A DNA stretch of 64,000 nucleotides from Gigaspora rosea. Lineage: Eukaryota; Glomeromycota; Glomeromycetes; Diversisporales; Gigasporaceae. The DNA lies in NCBI GenBank assembly GCA_003550325.1, contig QKWP01001108.1, positions 62,001-126,000 of the forward strand, written 5' to 3'. The notes under the pieces were generated by a model, which saw only the letters and a program-made list of their open reading frames with translations, had not been told where the DNA came from and searched no databases. Shown piece by piece: positions 1 through 11,592 of the stretch (within the stretch, counting starts at the first letter, position 1; each line of letters opens with the position of its first letter). The position numbers and the translations under genes were made by a program.

Positions 1-363
1 TGCAGATGATTAATTTACAAACATGTTCATTTTTGTGAACAAAATATATTTTTACTAATAGTCCATTTTCAAAGTAATTCTAGTTGTTGATACAAAGTTT
101 GAAATTATTTATGTTATTAGTGAAATATGCTGTTTTACAAGATGAAATTTGTTTGTAAATTGTCTGTAATAAAAAACTATTAATAAAATAAATGTTGGCA
201 AAATGATTTCTACCTGGATAGAAGAGTGATAACTTTATATCAATTTGTTGTTTTAACCCTTAAGGTTTTTATAGCATGATCTTATGGTAATGTGTTAGAT
301 GCAAGAATTTTCTGGTTAATCTTGTGATTACATATGATTGTTAAAATTGATAACCATATATAA
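1..363. other. A+T-rich stretch, no gene seen
   Basis: No open frame of useful length, no RNA gene and no clear repeat boundary was found before the element that starts at 367. Confidence 0.5.
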
Positions 364-366
364 TTA

Positions 367-869
367 GGCCACATGAAGTTAATTTTTCAAAAAAATTTTT
401 TTTTAGATACCAAAAGTGACAATTAATAAAATGCATTTGCATTAAAAATTATATATATATATTGGGCTATACCAGCAAATAATTAGGCAGGTAAGTCTTA
501 TTGAGCTTGAAGTTTGCAGAGTATGTAATAAAAATAAGATGCAAGTTAATTTTTCATTTTGCATGGTGTTTCAAAATTCAAGTCGGGCAGCGGTTTGGAT
601 TTTTTAATTTATTGTAAATTAATAACTTCATGTAACATGTATAAGGCTACACGAGATTTTTTTTTGGCTTGCATAACATAGAATCAGAAAATTTTGTATT
701 TTTTTTAGATTTAGCAGGTAATTCCAACAAATTAAGGTCACCATTGGGTACACCAGAGAAAAAATTACATAGCAAAAAATAAAATAATTTCTTATTGGAA
801 TTAAATAAATTTTTTATTGAAAATTGGATTGGCGAGTAATGCAAAATGAAAAATTAACTTTGTGTGGCC
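367..869. mobile_element. PIF/Harbinger-like non-autonomous element, copy 1
   Basis: The ends are inverted repeats: ggccacatgaagttaatttt on the left and, read from the other strand, ggccacacaaagttaatttt on the right. A 3-bp duplication (tta) sits at 364-366 and 870-872. A TWA target site with GG-starting ends is the PIF/Harbinger pattern. The right half (about 640-869) resembles 57290-57490, part of a second, interrupted copy. No transposase is encoded. The short minus-strand frame at 647-844 lies wholly inside the element and is not treated as a gene. Confidence 0.7.
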
Positions 870-2458
870 TTAAACAGAATAGCAGAGTCATTCTGCGAAA
901 GAAACAACCATAATAGCACTGTGAGTTACTTTGGAATTAGAAAATTGTGCTATTCTCCATCTGCAGCTATGATGAATCGCGTGACTGCATAGCAGAGTTT
1001 TTACAGTAACACATGATAGTTATCACAATAATTTGAATACAAACCAACTTAAACTTATACTAGAATAGCAAGTAAGTTCTATAACAAAAATTTTTACAAT
1101 AACCTACAATTGTGATAATTTCAAAAAAAGCTAAACTAATTCAATCTTAACTAATTGAATATCAAAGAAATTTATAATAATAATGTCTCTGGTCATGGGC
1201 ATTAGTGGATTGATCCTTGACAGTAATAATGAAAATATATAACTAATACTGTTCAGCTGCATAAGGACCAATCCACTAATACAAGTGACCAAAAATATTA
1301 AATGATCAAATATCTTTTTCTTTTAAAACATAATAGCATTATTGTAATATTTGTGAAAATAATAATATCAGAGCATTTTATTTAATAAAATCTTAGTAGC
1401 AAAAGTGAGCTATTTGTTCTAGTACTAAAGTTCATCTTGTTCGTGCAGGTAAATATTAAAATATGTCGAGTTAATCATTACCACAAGGCTGATTGTACTG
1501 GTTCTGCGCCGCATCACGCACTGCACAGCTACCTTATATGACTATATATTTGATCATTTATACATCTAAACTCATACACTAATTTATTTAAATATTCATT
1601 TATTTTTACATTTTGTGCATCCATATATTTATTATTCGAATCAATTACTCATATATCTACATGCTCAATTATGTCTAAGTTAATCTAAATTCATACATCA
1701 AATATATCCAACTGTTCATTTATTTTTACATATTGCATATTCACATATTTATTATTCGACCTGCAGGCCTATCGAACAATTAATTGCAATTAAATTGCAT
1801 TATATGTAACTTATGCATAAAAATTGCAATCAATTAAAATAAACATTAAAAAATTAAATTTAATTAATGACGTAATAATTGCAACTTTTGCTTTTACGAG
1901 ATTTATTAAATAGATATATTAATATATATTTTTTTTATGCATACTATTGTTATAAATTTTTTGTGTTATTGGTTCCAGGGAGATATAAATTGCGTATAGC
2001 ACTTGTTCATAACTTTCATGTTTATTAGTTTGTGCAGTTTGTAAATTTTGTTAGTTTATTTAAAAAAAAAGAAATCGCTTGATTTCTGTAATTACATAAA
2101 TTTTATGTTCATTAATTTGTACACCTGAATTAAGACAAATTTAATCTTATTTACAAAATTAAGACAAAAGGTCAGCTCATCTTATTTCGGAAAAAGCAAG
2201 AGGAGAAAAAGTAAAATGCTTGATTTAGAAAAATTTATTGATTTAATTTGTTTGATCTTGTGGCTTGTTGTTGTTCCACTTCACTTTTTAATTGATAGTT
2301 TGTAAATTTTGTCAGGTTATTAAAAAAAAAAGAAAGCACTTAATCATTGCTATATATAATTACATATAATTATTTATTTATTACAATTTCTAACGCAAGA
2401 TTATAAATATAAAAATTGCAATTAATTGATTAATTGTGGCTATGCCAGCAATCAATTA
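870..2458. other. Intergenic, no gene seen; small palindrome and a diverged tandem duplication
   Basis: No gene is supported. The stretch holds a foldback at 1191-1290 (listed separately) and two diverged copies of a roughly 130-bp block (about 1560-1640 and 1690-1760), each ending in tatttattattcga. The rest is low-complexity A+T-rich sequence. Confidence 0.5.
1191..1290. repeat. 100-bp foldback element
   Basis: The left arm contains attagtggattgatcctt. The right arm contains aaggaccaatccactaat, its near-perfect reverse complement. The outer ends ggtca and tgacc also pair. This is a short MITE-like hairpin with no coding content. Confidence 0.6.
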
Positions 2459-2810
2459 ATTACCAATCTGGATAAGATCAGCACATATTTGGAATAGGGG
2501 ATAAACAAATATATAAAAAACATATTAGTAAATCTGTTTTAGGCCTAATAAAAAGTTTTTTTTTGTACTAAGTAAATATTATTTTTTGATATAAGTAAAG
2601 TTGTAGAGCAGGTTCTTGTGCATCTACTTGTAAAATTTCATTAAAATCGGACCAGTAGATATGAATAAAAACGTCTTTAAAATTCTTTAAATTATATAAA
2701 AATTTTATATATACAGGCCTGATCCAGATTTTGTACTACCTTGTTTATATATTTATTTTGCCCCAATTCTAAATATAGAAATATTGCCAATCTTATCTAG
2801 ATTGGCAATT
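2459..2810. mobile_element. MITE, copy A of a family also at 41188-41788
   Basis: The ends attaccaatctggataaga and the complement of tcttatctagattggcaat form terminal inverted repeats. The interior matches 41188-41788 almost base for base over long stretches, for example gtagagcaggttcttgtgca. Copy A lacks the 242-bp insertion present in the other copy and so shows the empty site. Confidence 0.7.
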
Positions 2811-5302
2811 AATTGGGTTCAAAAAATTGCAATTAATTGACCCAACAATCAATTATTCAGTAGGCCTGCCAATTATTTGCACTATTCACAAGCTCGATTA
2901 TTTGCAAACCTCATACTTGATAACTTGTATCTACAAATTATTTACAAAACCTAAACATACATAACTATCTAATGTCCATGTATTGATTTTTTCACCTATG
3001 CCTACATATGTTCACACTTTATATTCATTTGAGGATCCTATTCAATAGTATTATTATAATCGTATCATTATAATAGTATTAAAACCATAAATCAAATATT
3101 GAAATGAAATATTCTATGATACAAACTAATTTAACTTTAATTGCATATTGTGTATTACCATAGCACTTTGTAATTGTTTGTAACAAATTTTTTACAACAG
3201 TTATAATAGAAATTGAGACTTAATTTTTATTACATACAGTATATCATCGCAGGGACATGTAAAAATTTATATATTAAATTGCAAAAATTTATTTGGATAT
3301 TGGCAAATATTTGGATAAATTTGGATAAAAAAGTTTTAATATTAAAAATTTGAAAAATTTAACTTATTATTTGCAGTTACTGCTGTACTATTGAAGATAA
3401 TGAAAACATTTGTAGGACAATACTGTCTGATATATTAATAAAAAATTTCAAACTGTTAAGAGTTTTGAAAAAAAGTTGATATAGAAAGATTTTACATTAA
3501 ATTATCACTATTGGTGAAAATTAGCGATTAATTTCCCTATATGCATTATGATTTTGTTCTAAGACCCTTAGCATCACTACTAGTGTTAAGATTAAGGTTT
3601 GTGATCTTGGATTTTTATTACAAACACAATCTTATTGGTCATATCACATGCATAAAGACCTATTTTTATTGGTCAGATCACATGTGCCCTTAAAAATCGG
3701 GCAAAATTTTGGGAATTTGGGTTAAATGCAAAATTTTGGAAATCTTTGGATTAGGTGTAAAAATTTGGAAAAATTTGAAAAAATTTATTTCATGTTCCTG
3801 ACCATTGCATTAGTAATATAAACCAACTAACCACTTATTGTATCATGTGATAAGTCCTGTAATAGAATTTTTTCCAAATTGGCATAAAAATTCCTAAGAA
3901 ATGCCATAAATCATTCTAGAACCTGATTTCCTAATTTGGTATTCTGCAAATAGTTTAGTCGCATCAAATTTTATAATAGTGCTTACTTATAAAATTGAAT
4001 TTAATTGTTTTTTAATTTTTTATATATAGTGCTAAAAATTTTAAAAACTTATAAATTTAAAATTACTTCTTCTTAATAATAAGCAATAAATTCTTAAAAT
4101 AAAATACATGGTTTGGTAGACTTTGTCAAAGGCTATCAAATTACATATTTTATTTTGCAACTTTAAATTTTTATTGAGAAGATAAAATTTAAAAAAATTA
4201 TTAATTGATTTGATGTCTTTAGACTGTTCGCACCATATTTCCCTAACTGTACTGTAATAATTAACCAAATTCAAATACCAGGAATGTAGTCATGCTTGCA
4301 TAATGGAATGTATGGTTGCATTTAGAATGGAGTCAGCAAAATCTGGCTTTTGATTGGCATATGATTTCACATGTTAATGGACTGTGCTAGTGTACATACT
4401 GTTATTGCACTTATTCGCACTTATATGAGCATACCAGATTTGATATTTGTATTATTTTGAGATAGCCGTAATGAAATGAAATGTTCTAGAATTTACGTCG
4501 ATTTTGAATTAATGCATCAATTTTTGCCCGATTATGAAATAATTCATGATGCAGACATGAAACCATAGCAATGTAATAAACTGCTAATAATAATAACGAC
4601 AATAAAAAAATTGCGCATTTTATCAAAGATGATAAGAATAATTACATCAATATTTTCATTGATCTTTTCATTGATATTTATAAAAATAATACTTTATTGT
4701 TTTATGCTTCATTCTTTTTTTATGCATTATTTTCGAATCGATCTTTATCGTCTTGTAATCATATTTTCTTTTTTAACACTTATTGATTCACAGGACATAG
4801 CTTCGTGACTCGTGAAATTCGTTATAATGAATGTCTAAATATACTAAAAAATTCTGATCTCAAAATTCAAGCTAATACCTTTAAGGTTCTTTGTAACAGA
4901 AGAACTGCACATGCCTAAACAAGATAGGAATAACTTGGGAATGCAAGTTTGTTCTGTTGAAAATTTTACGAAATAATCTGTGACACCCACCATGCTAAGC
5001 ATAGCAGTCATGAAAAAACCTAGAAAAAGGTAAATTTATGTTTTTTGTTTTTTTAAAAAAAAAATAATCATGGTAATTATATTGGGTTAGACAAAACACC
5101 CAACCAGATTCCTGAAAAAAAAATGCGGATGTTTCTACGCATTGAATGCAAAAATTGTTAAAATATGTATGAATATTCGAATGTATTCTGAAATTTAGCT
5201 AGGATTTAATATTTAGACGAGCATATATTATTCATTTTTATTCACTTTTTATTTGTTTATATATTTTAAATATTTTAATATTTTAATTTTTTTTTACTTA
5301 TA
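2811..5302. other. A+T-rich intergenic DNA, no gene seen
   Basis: About 2.5 kb without a supportable gene. The region near 3660-3790 is built from loose repeats of aaaattttggg-like words. A 65-codon hydrophobic frame at 4611-4808 is most simply a chance product of T-rich sequence. CpG becomes more frequent after about 4.4 kb. Confidence 0.45.
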
Positions 5303-5540
5303 TTATTATTATTATTAGGAAACATCTGATAGTGCCCCTGTGTATTTTGTGCCCCTAATGTACTAATAATTAATTCCGCCTAGAGTTAGGGTTAGGGTTA
5401 GGGTCAAGATTAGTACAGAATTGCGAGAGGATCATTTTTTGTTAGAAGTGCAACAGGGGTTACCCTAGTAAAATTTTGTGATCAAAATAGGTGGCACAAA
5501 GTGCACGGGGCACTGTCTTATTATTATTATTATTATTATT
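5303..5540. mobile_element. MITE (5328-5516) inside a (TTA)n microsatellite
   Basis: The inverted ends atagtgcccctgtgtatttt and, from the other strand, acagtgccccgtgcactttg border a core of about 190 bp. TTA/ATT trinucleotide runs lie on both sides (about 5303-5317 and 5518-5540). The core contains three perfect TTAGGG units at 5386-5403. A 73-codon frame at 5570-5791, just downstream, has no family signal and is not called. Confidence 0.6.
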
Positions 5541-6406
5541 TCTAGACTCGACATAAATTCAGAAATGACGTGAATCAAGAATATATAAACTACTTTTTGT
5601 CATTATTAACAGATCGGCTTAAGATTCATTTATTTAGATACATCAATTCGATTTTATTAAGATTTTATTTAGGTTCACTCGGTTTTGATCAACTCACCAA
5701 TAATTACTTCACAGCAAGCTTAATTCGCAGAGAATTAATTTCAGACAAGGTTATATTGCAATCGATTAATTCACGGACAAGTCCTTTATAAAGTTATTTC
5801 ACCAAAAGCTAATTTCTCAGCCAAATTAATTCTTGTCATTGTCGTTAGAGTTAAGTTTAGGTTTAAAGTTGGTGCATTTATAAAACATTATTGGTACAAT
5901 ATATTGAATTAATCGTCTGTAAAATAACCTTGTCTGTAAAATAATGCTCATGGGCGAAAATATAGTATACTTTTTTGATTACAATAAATTATATTTAAGT
6001 AAAGAGGTAAAAGCAAAAAAAGAAAAAGAAAAGCAAAAAAAAAAATCAAAAGTGTAAAGAAAAATTAAGCAAAAAAATAAAAAGAGAAAAAATTTTTAAT
6101 AATAAAATTTTGACTACGAAACCATCTTCTAAGTTCAAATAAAAAAAATTCCTTACAAAATTTTGACATAAACTATGCCTTGCCTCAACCCTAATATCTA
6201 ATTCTAACTTTAATAATCGTGAAGATTTATTTTTTTAAATACATTGGTTTGATAGAGAAAAGAAGGGTAGAATGAAAAGAAAAAAGTGCCGAGATGAAAA
6301 AGTAAAACCGAAAAATCAGGGTCGAATATCTCATTGTCGCCTCACGTTGGAAATTTGTTTGTAAGTTCTCGTGTGAACTCCTCAACTTAGTCAACCTTCA
6401 TATTAG
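5541..6406. other. Intergenic, no gene seen; A-rich repeat remnant
   Basis: The stretch 6000-6220 is A-rich. It ends in a segment (ttgacataaactatgcct with ccctaatat nearby) that also occurs inside the MITE family at 26-32 kb, so it is probably a fragment of that family. This stretch lies immediately 3' of the Zn2Cys6 gene. Confidence 0.4.
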
Positions 6407-7202
6407 TCAGAATTCGAATCTACATATATTATATTTTAAATTGATTGGATCATAGTCCGTCATTTCAAATAAAATTCTTGGGTTATTACAATGAGAGTTC
6501 CGGGGAGAAGAAGCTAATGTTTGATTTGACGTAAAAGTATTAGGTGTTAGTGGGCAATTATAATTGAGGGATGGAGAAATTTTCATGTATTTCACGAGTT
6601 CTATTAGTGTTAAAAGTAAGTAACAATTATTTGCATAATTTATAATTAAATAAATAACTTACCTATACTTATTGGTTCATTGTTTGAATTAAAAAATTTC
6701 ACCGAATCATTAATGCTTTTACTTATATCTATTATTATTATAAAGTTAGCATTAATTGAAAGCAATAGAATAAATAACGACTTTAACAAATACTTACCGG
6801 GGGTAATTTCAATGTCAGTAATAGCAGAGTTTTTAGGATGCCGAAGAAAAACTTTAGGTACAATTTCATATATTTCAGGATCTTGAACAAAATATTGATT
6901 ATTTTTACAGACTTAAAAAAGACAAGCATGTTCTATTTATTGTATTCATTACTGTATATTTAATTACCTGTTTTAATCATTGCACAATCATCACAAGGAT
7001 TAAACCGTTTTTTATTTTTATATTCTTTATTTTTATCTTGTTCTTTATTTTTACTTTCACATTTTTCACATAAGAACCAACACCATTTGTTTTTACCCTT
7101 ACATCTTTTACATCGAAAAGTTCCAGGGCTTTCACTTTCACATCCTTGCTTATCTATAAAACAATCATAACAATTTTTCGCAAATTTCATAGAGCTTGAC
7201 AT
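6407..7202 (-). CDS. Four-exon gene, short Zn2Cys6-type cysteine-cluster protein (192 aa)
   Basis: Exons (minus strand) are 7202-6968, 6881-6798, 6728-6663 and 6600-6407. The introns are 86, 69 and 62 bp, each begins GTAA and ends AG, and all three interrupt codons in phase 1. The joined frame is open for 192 residues. The N-terminus carries C11-x2-C14-x6-C21-x9-C31-x2-C34-x6-C41, which fits the fungal Zn(2)-C6 binuclear cluster spacing. Two further pairs (C45-C48 and C70-C73) follow, and a Lys/Asn-rich linker lies between them. The other exons are Ser/Asn/Pro-rich with no recognised domain. Known members of the family are usually DNA-binding regulators, so nuclear DNA binding is possible. 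The basic residues typical between C2 and C3 are mostly absent (FIDKQG), so DNA binding is inference. It is much shorter than most Zn2Cys6 regulators and has no middle homology region. Start: first ATG of an open frame, giving MSSSMK. Confidence 0.75.
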
Positions 7203-7444
7203 AGTTCAATACAGTATTGTTAAATGACTTAAAAAATTTAGTAACAAATTCAATGACTAAAATGACTTGACAAAAATTATTTCAAGAAGGCTAATGACCT
7301 TGCAAATTTTAATAACACTGGTTTAATAAACAAAAATTACGTTTAAATAAAAAAATAAAATAAAATGGGACAATATATTTTGTGCCTATGCATTTTAATC
7401 TATTGCTTAGAATTATTCCGAATTCAGAGGTTGGCTTAAGTAAG

Positions 7445-8030
7445 CGCGACAAAATATTTCGGTCTAATAAAAATATTTAAAAATTTGTTCTAGAATTTAC
7501 ATTTATGGAAAAGCAGCCGATTGATAATCGTTTAATTAATGTTGTATAATCAGACAGTTTATGTACAACATTTATGTGCATAGAGTTTTATTACTTAGCA
7601 TATTATAAATGTTGCACAAAATATTCTTTTAATATGAGTGCTACCAAGAATTGTTCCGAAATTTCGTGCCCTTTAATATTATTTGTTTCCCTAAAACGAG
7701 TTCCCAAAAATCAGGGTTTCCCTTAGCAGCACTCGTATAATAAACTGTCTGATTATATAACATTTAATAATTATCAATCGGATGCTTTTCCATAAATGTA
7801 ATTTCTATAGCAAATTTTTTTAAATATTTTTATTAGATTCGATAAATTTTATCGCTTATTATTTAGGGTCGCATATAATAAATATTTATTATGAAAATAA
7901 TTGTGAATACTTTTCCATAAATGTAATTTCTATAGCAAATGTTTAAATATTTTATTGGAAGCGATACATTTCATCGATAATTATTTGGGGCCGCATATGA
8001 TAAATATTTATTATGAAAATCAGAAATTAC
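7445..8030. repeat. Long inverted repeat plus a tandem third arm
   Basis: Arm 1 (7445-7562) and arm 2 (7740-7855) are inverted copies. Arm 1 includes catttatggaaaagcagccg and arm 2 its counterpart cggatgcttttccataaatg. A third copy of the outer part (about 7908-8025) lies directly downstream in the same orientation as arm 2. The central 180 bp is unique. This is a MITE-like foldback with an extra terminal segment and no coding content. Confidence 0.65.
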
Positions 8031-8228
8031 TAGCTAATTTAATTTTTTGTGAAAGGTAGTGAGTGCACTTTGTATAGTTTATTATAATCGAGGCAATTTC
8101 GATTCATTCTATTCTATGGCCAGAAAAATTCTTTAACAATAAAAATATGCTTTAGCTAATTTGACGGATACTGGTAAGTTACGATACTAATTGTGAGTGC
8201 ATTATGAAAATTATTTGTTACACGAATC

Positions 8229-9264
8229 TTGAAATTTTATTGTTCTGATAGTTCGAAATATATTGTGGTAACTTACCGTAAGTTACCATTAAGCATTAAG
8301 GGTCTTTATCATTTTCCCGACAACTACTTTCACGAAAATAAAATCCAGACAAAATTGACTGGAACCAACCCTAACCTTAACTTAATGCGGGCTAACTTGT
8401 CGAGATTTTGACATTGTTTGGAAGTGTTATCGGGAAAACGATAGGACCGACCAGTGAGTAACCACTTTTTTACCAATGAAATACCGCAATTATACAACCC
8501 TGAATATACAGTATATGGTTCACTTATACATGCTATTAACGTTATTCATATCCCAATTAAGAATGTCATAGAGCATAACGCAAGATCTAAGATGCATATA
8601 AATTTTCACATTTCCATAATTAATCCGGAAAATTTACGTAATGCTTATGTAATTTTGAAAATCCATCACATAAAAATTTTTATGTTTAACTATTACAATT
8701 TTGGAATTCAGAAACGATATTTATACCTGTACCGTATCATCTACTGCACATCGTTATTAATGCGCGTTAAATCCAGACCAGGGACGATGATTTTATGCTG
8801 CAATAAACCGTTAATTATACATGCAAATCATGCGTTTTTGATGCGAATATATTTTTTTTTTATAATTATGCGCGTTTTCTATTCCCAAAGTTCATATTTC
8901 TATGATTATAAGGAGTTTAAGAACGGAACTTATTCAAATTTATTTCTCGACATAACTCGTAATTTCATTGATTGATTTTCTATTCGGAATTGTACTTAAA
9001 GAGCCAATTATGCGAAAATTACTAAATAGCAACACACTTTATGCGGCAAATCTAACTTATTATGCATTATCAAATCATATTAAGCGGTTTATTATCCCTG
9101 ATCTAGAGCCTATTATGCATCAACCATTACAATTTTGGAGTTCAGAAGCGATCATTTATACCTATACTGTACCGTATCATCTACTGCACATCGATATTAA
9201 TGCGTTAAATCCAGACCTTAATCATGATGTTAATTTTCTTCACGTGCTTTGGGAATTGGGTTAA
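8229..9264 (+). pseudogene. Unrecognised decayed repeat with two diverged copies of one segment
   Basis: Three open frames overlap or abut here (8229-8411, 8454-8975, 8968-9264), none with a recognised family. The segment at 8704-8780 recurs at about 9135-9221, sharing gtaccgtatcatctactgca. In the second copy the frame reads FWSSEA followed later by VPYHLLHIDINA. The first copy gives FWNSET and VPYHLLHIVINA but only in a different frame, then stops. The pair therefore looks like two eroded copies of one coding or repeat unit. CpG is retained here, so erosion is not purely by deamination. Whether it ever encoded a protein is unknown. Confidence 0.35.
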
Positions 9265-10415
9265 ATTTTTTATATTATTATTATTATTTTTTTTTACAAT
9301 AAATGAATTGTTTATTCGTAAAATTTGATTTAATTATATATACGTAAATGATCGATAAAGCTATGTTACGCTGAAATCTAATAAATCAAAAATGCAAGTT
9401 ATGTTCTCTTAAAAGTTATAAAAACATTCTTGATTCTAGATCAGTATTGCTGATGCATAAAAAAATTGTTTACAATAAACAAATAATATTTTTAATGTTT
9501 TATATAATCAGCTTATAAAATAGTTATATAATATTTTCCAATGGGTGTTTTCAAAATGACGTATTTGAAATAAATAGGAATTTGAAAAAACTTATTTTGT
9601 GTTCAAAATTTTGAAATCGGAAAATGAAATGAGAGTGTTCCATTTCATGAAATCGTAAAATTTTGAAATCAGTGCAGTCATTATTACGTTATCGTTATTA
9701 CAAATAAATAACAGTATTAATATTATCAATATTGTACAAAAAAAAAAACTTTTGTTCAAAACGCAGATCAATTTTTAGTACAAATTTATAGTATCATATA
9801 TCTTAATAGTCAATGGAATGCTAAAATAGCAAATAGCCGATGAATTGAAACTAGAAAGTTAGCTAATAGGTGTTTGAAAGCCTAATTGAAAATAAGATCG
9901 GATTGATGCATTACTTATTTCAAAATAAATACAACTCCAAATTTCAACGTAAATTCTCTAATATTTGAGAACTGACCGAATGAATTATTTTTCAATTATA
10001 AGTATATTTTAGGTTTCTAAGTCTTAAGAAATCATGGTATTTTTTTTGATGAATTCTTTTTCATTCAAGAAGTCTTCATATTATTAAATAGAAAACGACA
10101 TCCTTAGTAAGCTTTGGTCCGTTGGTTCGACATGTTAAGAAAAAATTTTTAAATTAAATTTACAAATTAAATTTACATATAAGAAATTTCAAGTAAATAA
10201 ATGAAAAAAATTGCTATTTATTACTCTTACACCAGCCAGAAGAATTTTAAATACCATCGATCTAATTAAAAACCATTTTAAGATCGTATATAAGCGCGTA
10301 ATAACAATTAAATTAAATAAACCATAAGGATATATCTCATTATTTCAATAAAATTTAATATCATCATAAAACAAAATTATTCAACCAATTCACTAACAAC
10401 TTGACTTAAAAAGAA
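9265..10415. other. Intergenic region upstream of the kinase-like gene
   Basis: No gene, RNA or clear repeat was found. It is A+T-rich and would contain the promoter of the downstream gene, but no distinctive element stands out. Confidence 0.4.
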
Positions 10416-11447
10416 ATGTTAGAAAAACATATCGAATCTTGTGATCTCAATGAATTTACTGAGTCCGAAATGATCTATGAAGGAAATTCTTCATATATAC
10501 ATAAGGCTAAATGGAAGAATGGCATTCCGGTTGTTCTCAAATTCTCGAAAAATATTAATAATTCCGACACTCGTCGAATGTTTGAAATGGTGCAAAAAGT
10601 TTGTAACCAACCTAACATTATAGAATATTATGCTATAACAAGGAAATTATCTTGTATCGGCACAGTTATGCAATTTGCTGAAGAAGGTGACTTACGGCAT
10701 TATTTAAAGAAGAATTTTTCAAATCTGCGACAGACTGATAAATTACGTATCGCCAAAGAAATAGTATTGGGTATTATGTTTTTGCATAATAATAATAATA
10801 TCCATAGCGATTTGGTAAGTATATATTATTGGTATAAATTTACAGTATAGCTCCGAAATTAAGCACCCTATTTGCATGTAGTGCTGGCCAAAATTGTCAT
10901 AATTCAAGCAAATTTTGCATAGTACGGTTTAGGGATGCTTAATTTCGGAATTATACAGTATCTTATAATTGCTGAATTTTAAATATGTGAGCTGATGAAA
11001 AATAACTTTAAATTTCAGCACACAGAGAATATTTTAGTCCATAAAGGGAAAATGATGATTGCTGATTTTGATCATCCCATATTTAGAAATTCGGACTCAA
11101 TTGAGCGTTGTGTTTACGGAAGCCCAGCGTTTACTGACCCACAGGCTCTAAATAGTTTATGCAATTTCACTTACACTCTGGAATCAGATATATACAGTTT
11201 AAGTGTCATTCTCTGGGAGATCTCTAGCGGTCATATGCCATTTAAAAATATGAAATATGAAGAAATAGTCATTCACGTACTAAAAGGCGAGAGAGAAAAC
11301 CCCATAGAAAACATGCCATTAGAATATATAAAACTTTATAAACGTGGCTGGAATGAGAACTCAACAGATCGACCAGAAGTAAATGACATTCTTGAAGTTT
11401 TGGAACAATGTATTTTAAAAAAGAACTATGAAATTATGATTAAGTAA
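10416..11447 (+). CDS. Two-exon TKL-type protein kinase-like protein, degenerate motifs (275 aa)
   Basis: Exon 1 is 10416-10814 and exon 2 is 11019-11447; the 204-bp intron starts GTAAGT, ends TTTCAG and is phase 0. The joined protein is one kinase domain. Lys42 (VVLKFSK) fits the ATP lysine and Glu57 may be the helix-C partner. The catalytic loop H130-S-D-L-H-T-E-N137 spans the splice junction and keeps Asp132 and Asn137. The metal-binding Asp149 is in DFD instead of DFG, the APE site reads TDP, and the glycine-rich loop has only EGN. The fold is TKL-like, as in the large Glomeromycotina kinase families, but the mutated loop and DFG/APE sites suggest a weak kinase or pseudokinase. Unlike the kinase at 45.5-46.9 kb it lacks the N-terminal CxxC module. 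Start: an ATG with clean sequence beyond it; an upstream exon is not excluded. Confidence 0.8.
10843..10958. mobile_element. 116-bp Tc1/mariner-like MITE inside the kinase intron
   Basis: The left end cagtatagctccgaaattaa and the right end, read on the other strand as ctgtataattccgaaattaa, are inverted repeats of about 26 bp (about 22 matches by eye). TA dinucleotides flank it at 10841-10842 and 10959-10960. Ends of CAGT/CTGT type with a TA site are the Tc1/mariner signature. It makes up more than half of the intron. Confidence 0.75.
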
Positions 11448-11468
11448 AGTTTCCATGTTAGGACAGAG

Positions 11469-11592
11469 ACATTTATTACGTAATATCCATTACTATAAGA
11501 CCAATCTAATAAGTACTATATATTTATGTGTAACTTAAGATATTGTTATAATAGTTGCACAACCCACCCTTAAAAAATTACGTAATAAATGT
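11469..11592. repeat. Short inverted repeat just 3' of the kinase-like gene
   Basis: The 16-bp word acatttattacgtaat at 11469-11484 is perfectly complemented by attacgtaataaatgt at 11577-11592. The arms begin 22 bp after the stop codon, so they would lie in the 3' UTR if the transcript extends that far. It is probably a MITE end pair. Confidence 0.55.

Noticed and set aside
4611..4808. 65-codon hydrophobic frame resembling a membrane peptide
   Set aside because: T-rich sequence gives such frames by chance; no start context, intron or homologue supports it.
5386..5403. Three TTAGGG units as a telomere or chromosome end
   Set aside because: Only three units, internal to a MITE and surrounded by ordinary sequence; not a chromosome end.
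6680..6886. 68-codon hydrophobic plus-strand frame
   Set aside because: It is antisense to exons 2 and 3 and an intron of the four-exon Zn2Cys6 gene.
8454..8975. 173-codon open frame as an intact gene
   Set aside because: Its 3' part is a frameshifted copy of sequence at 9135-9221 and it shows no domain, so it is treated as a relic.
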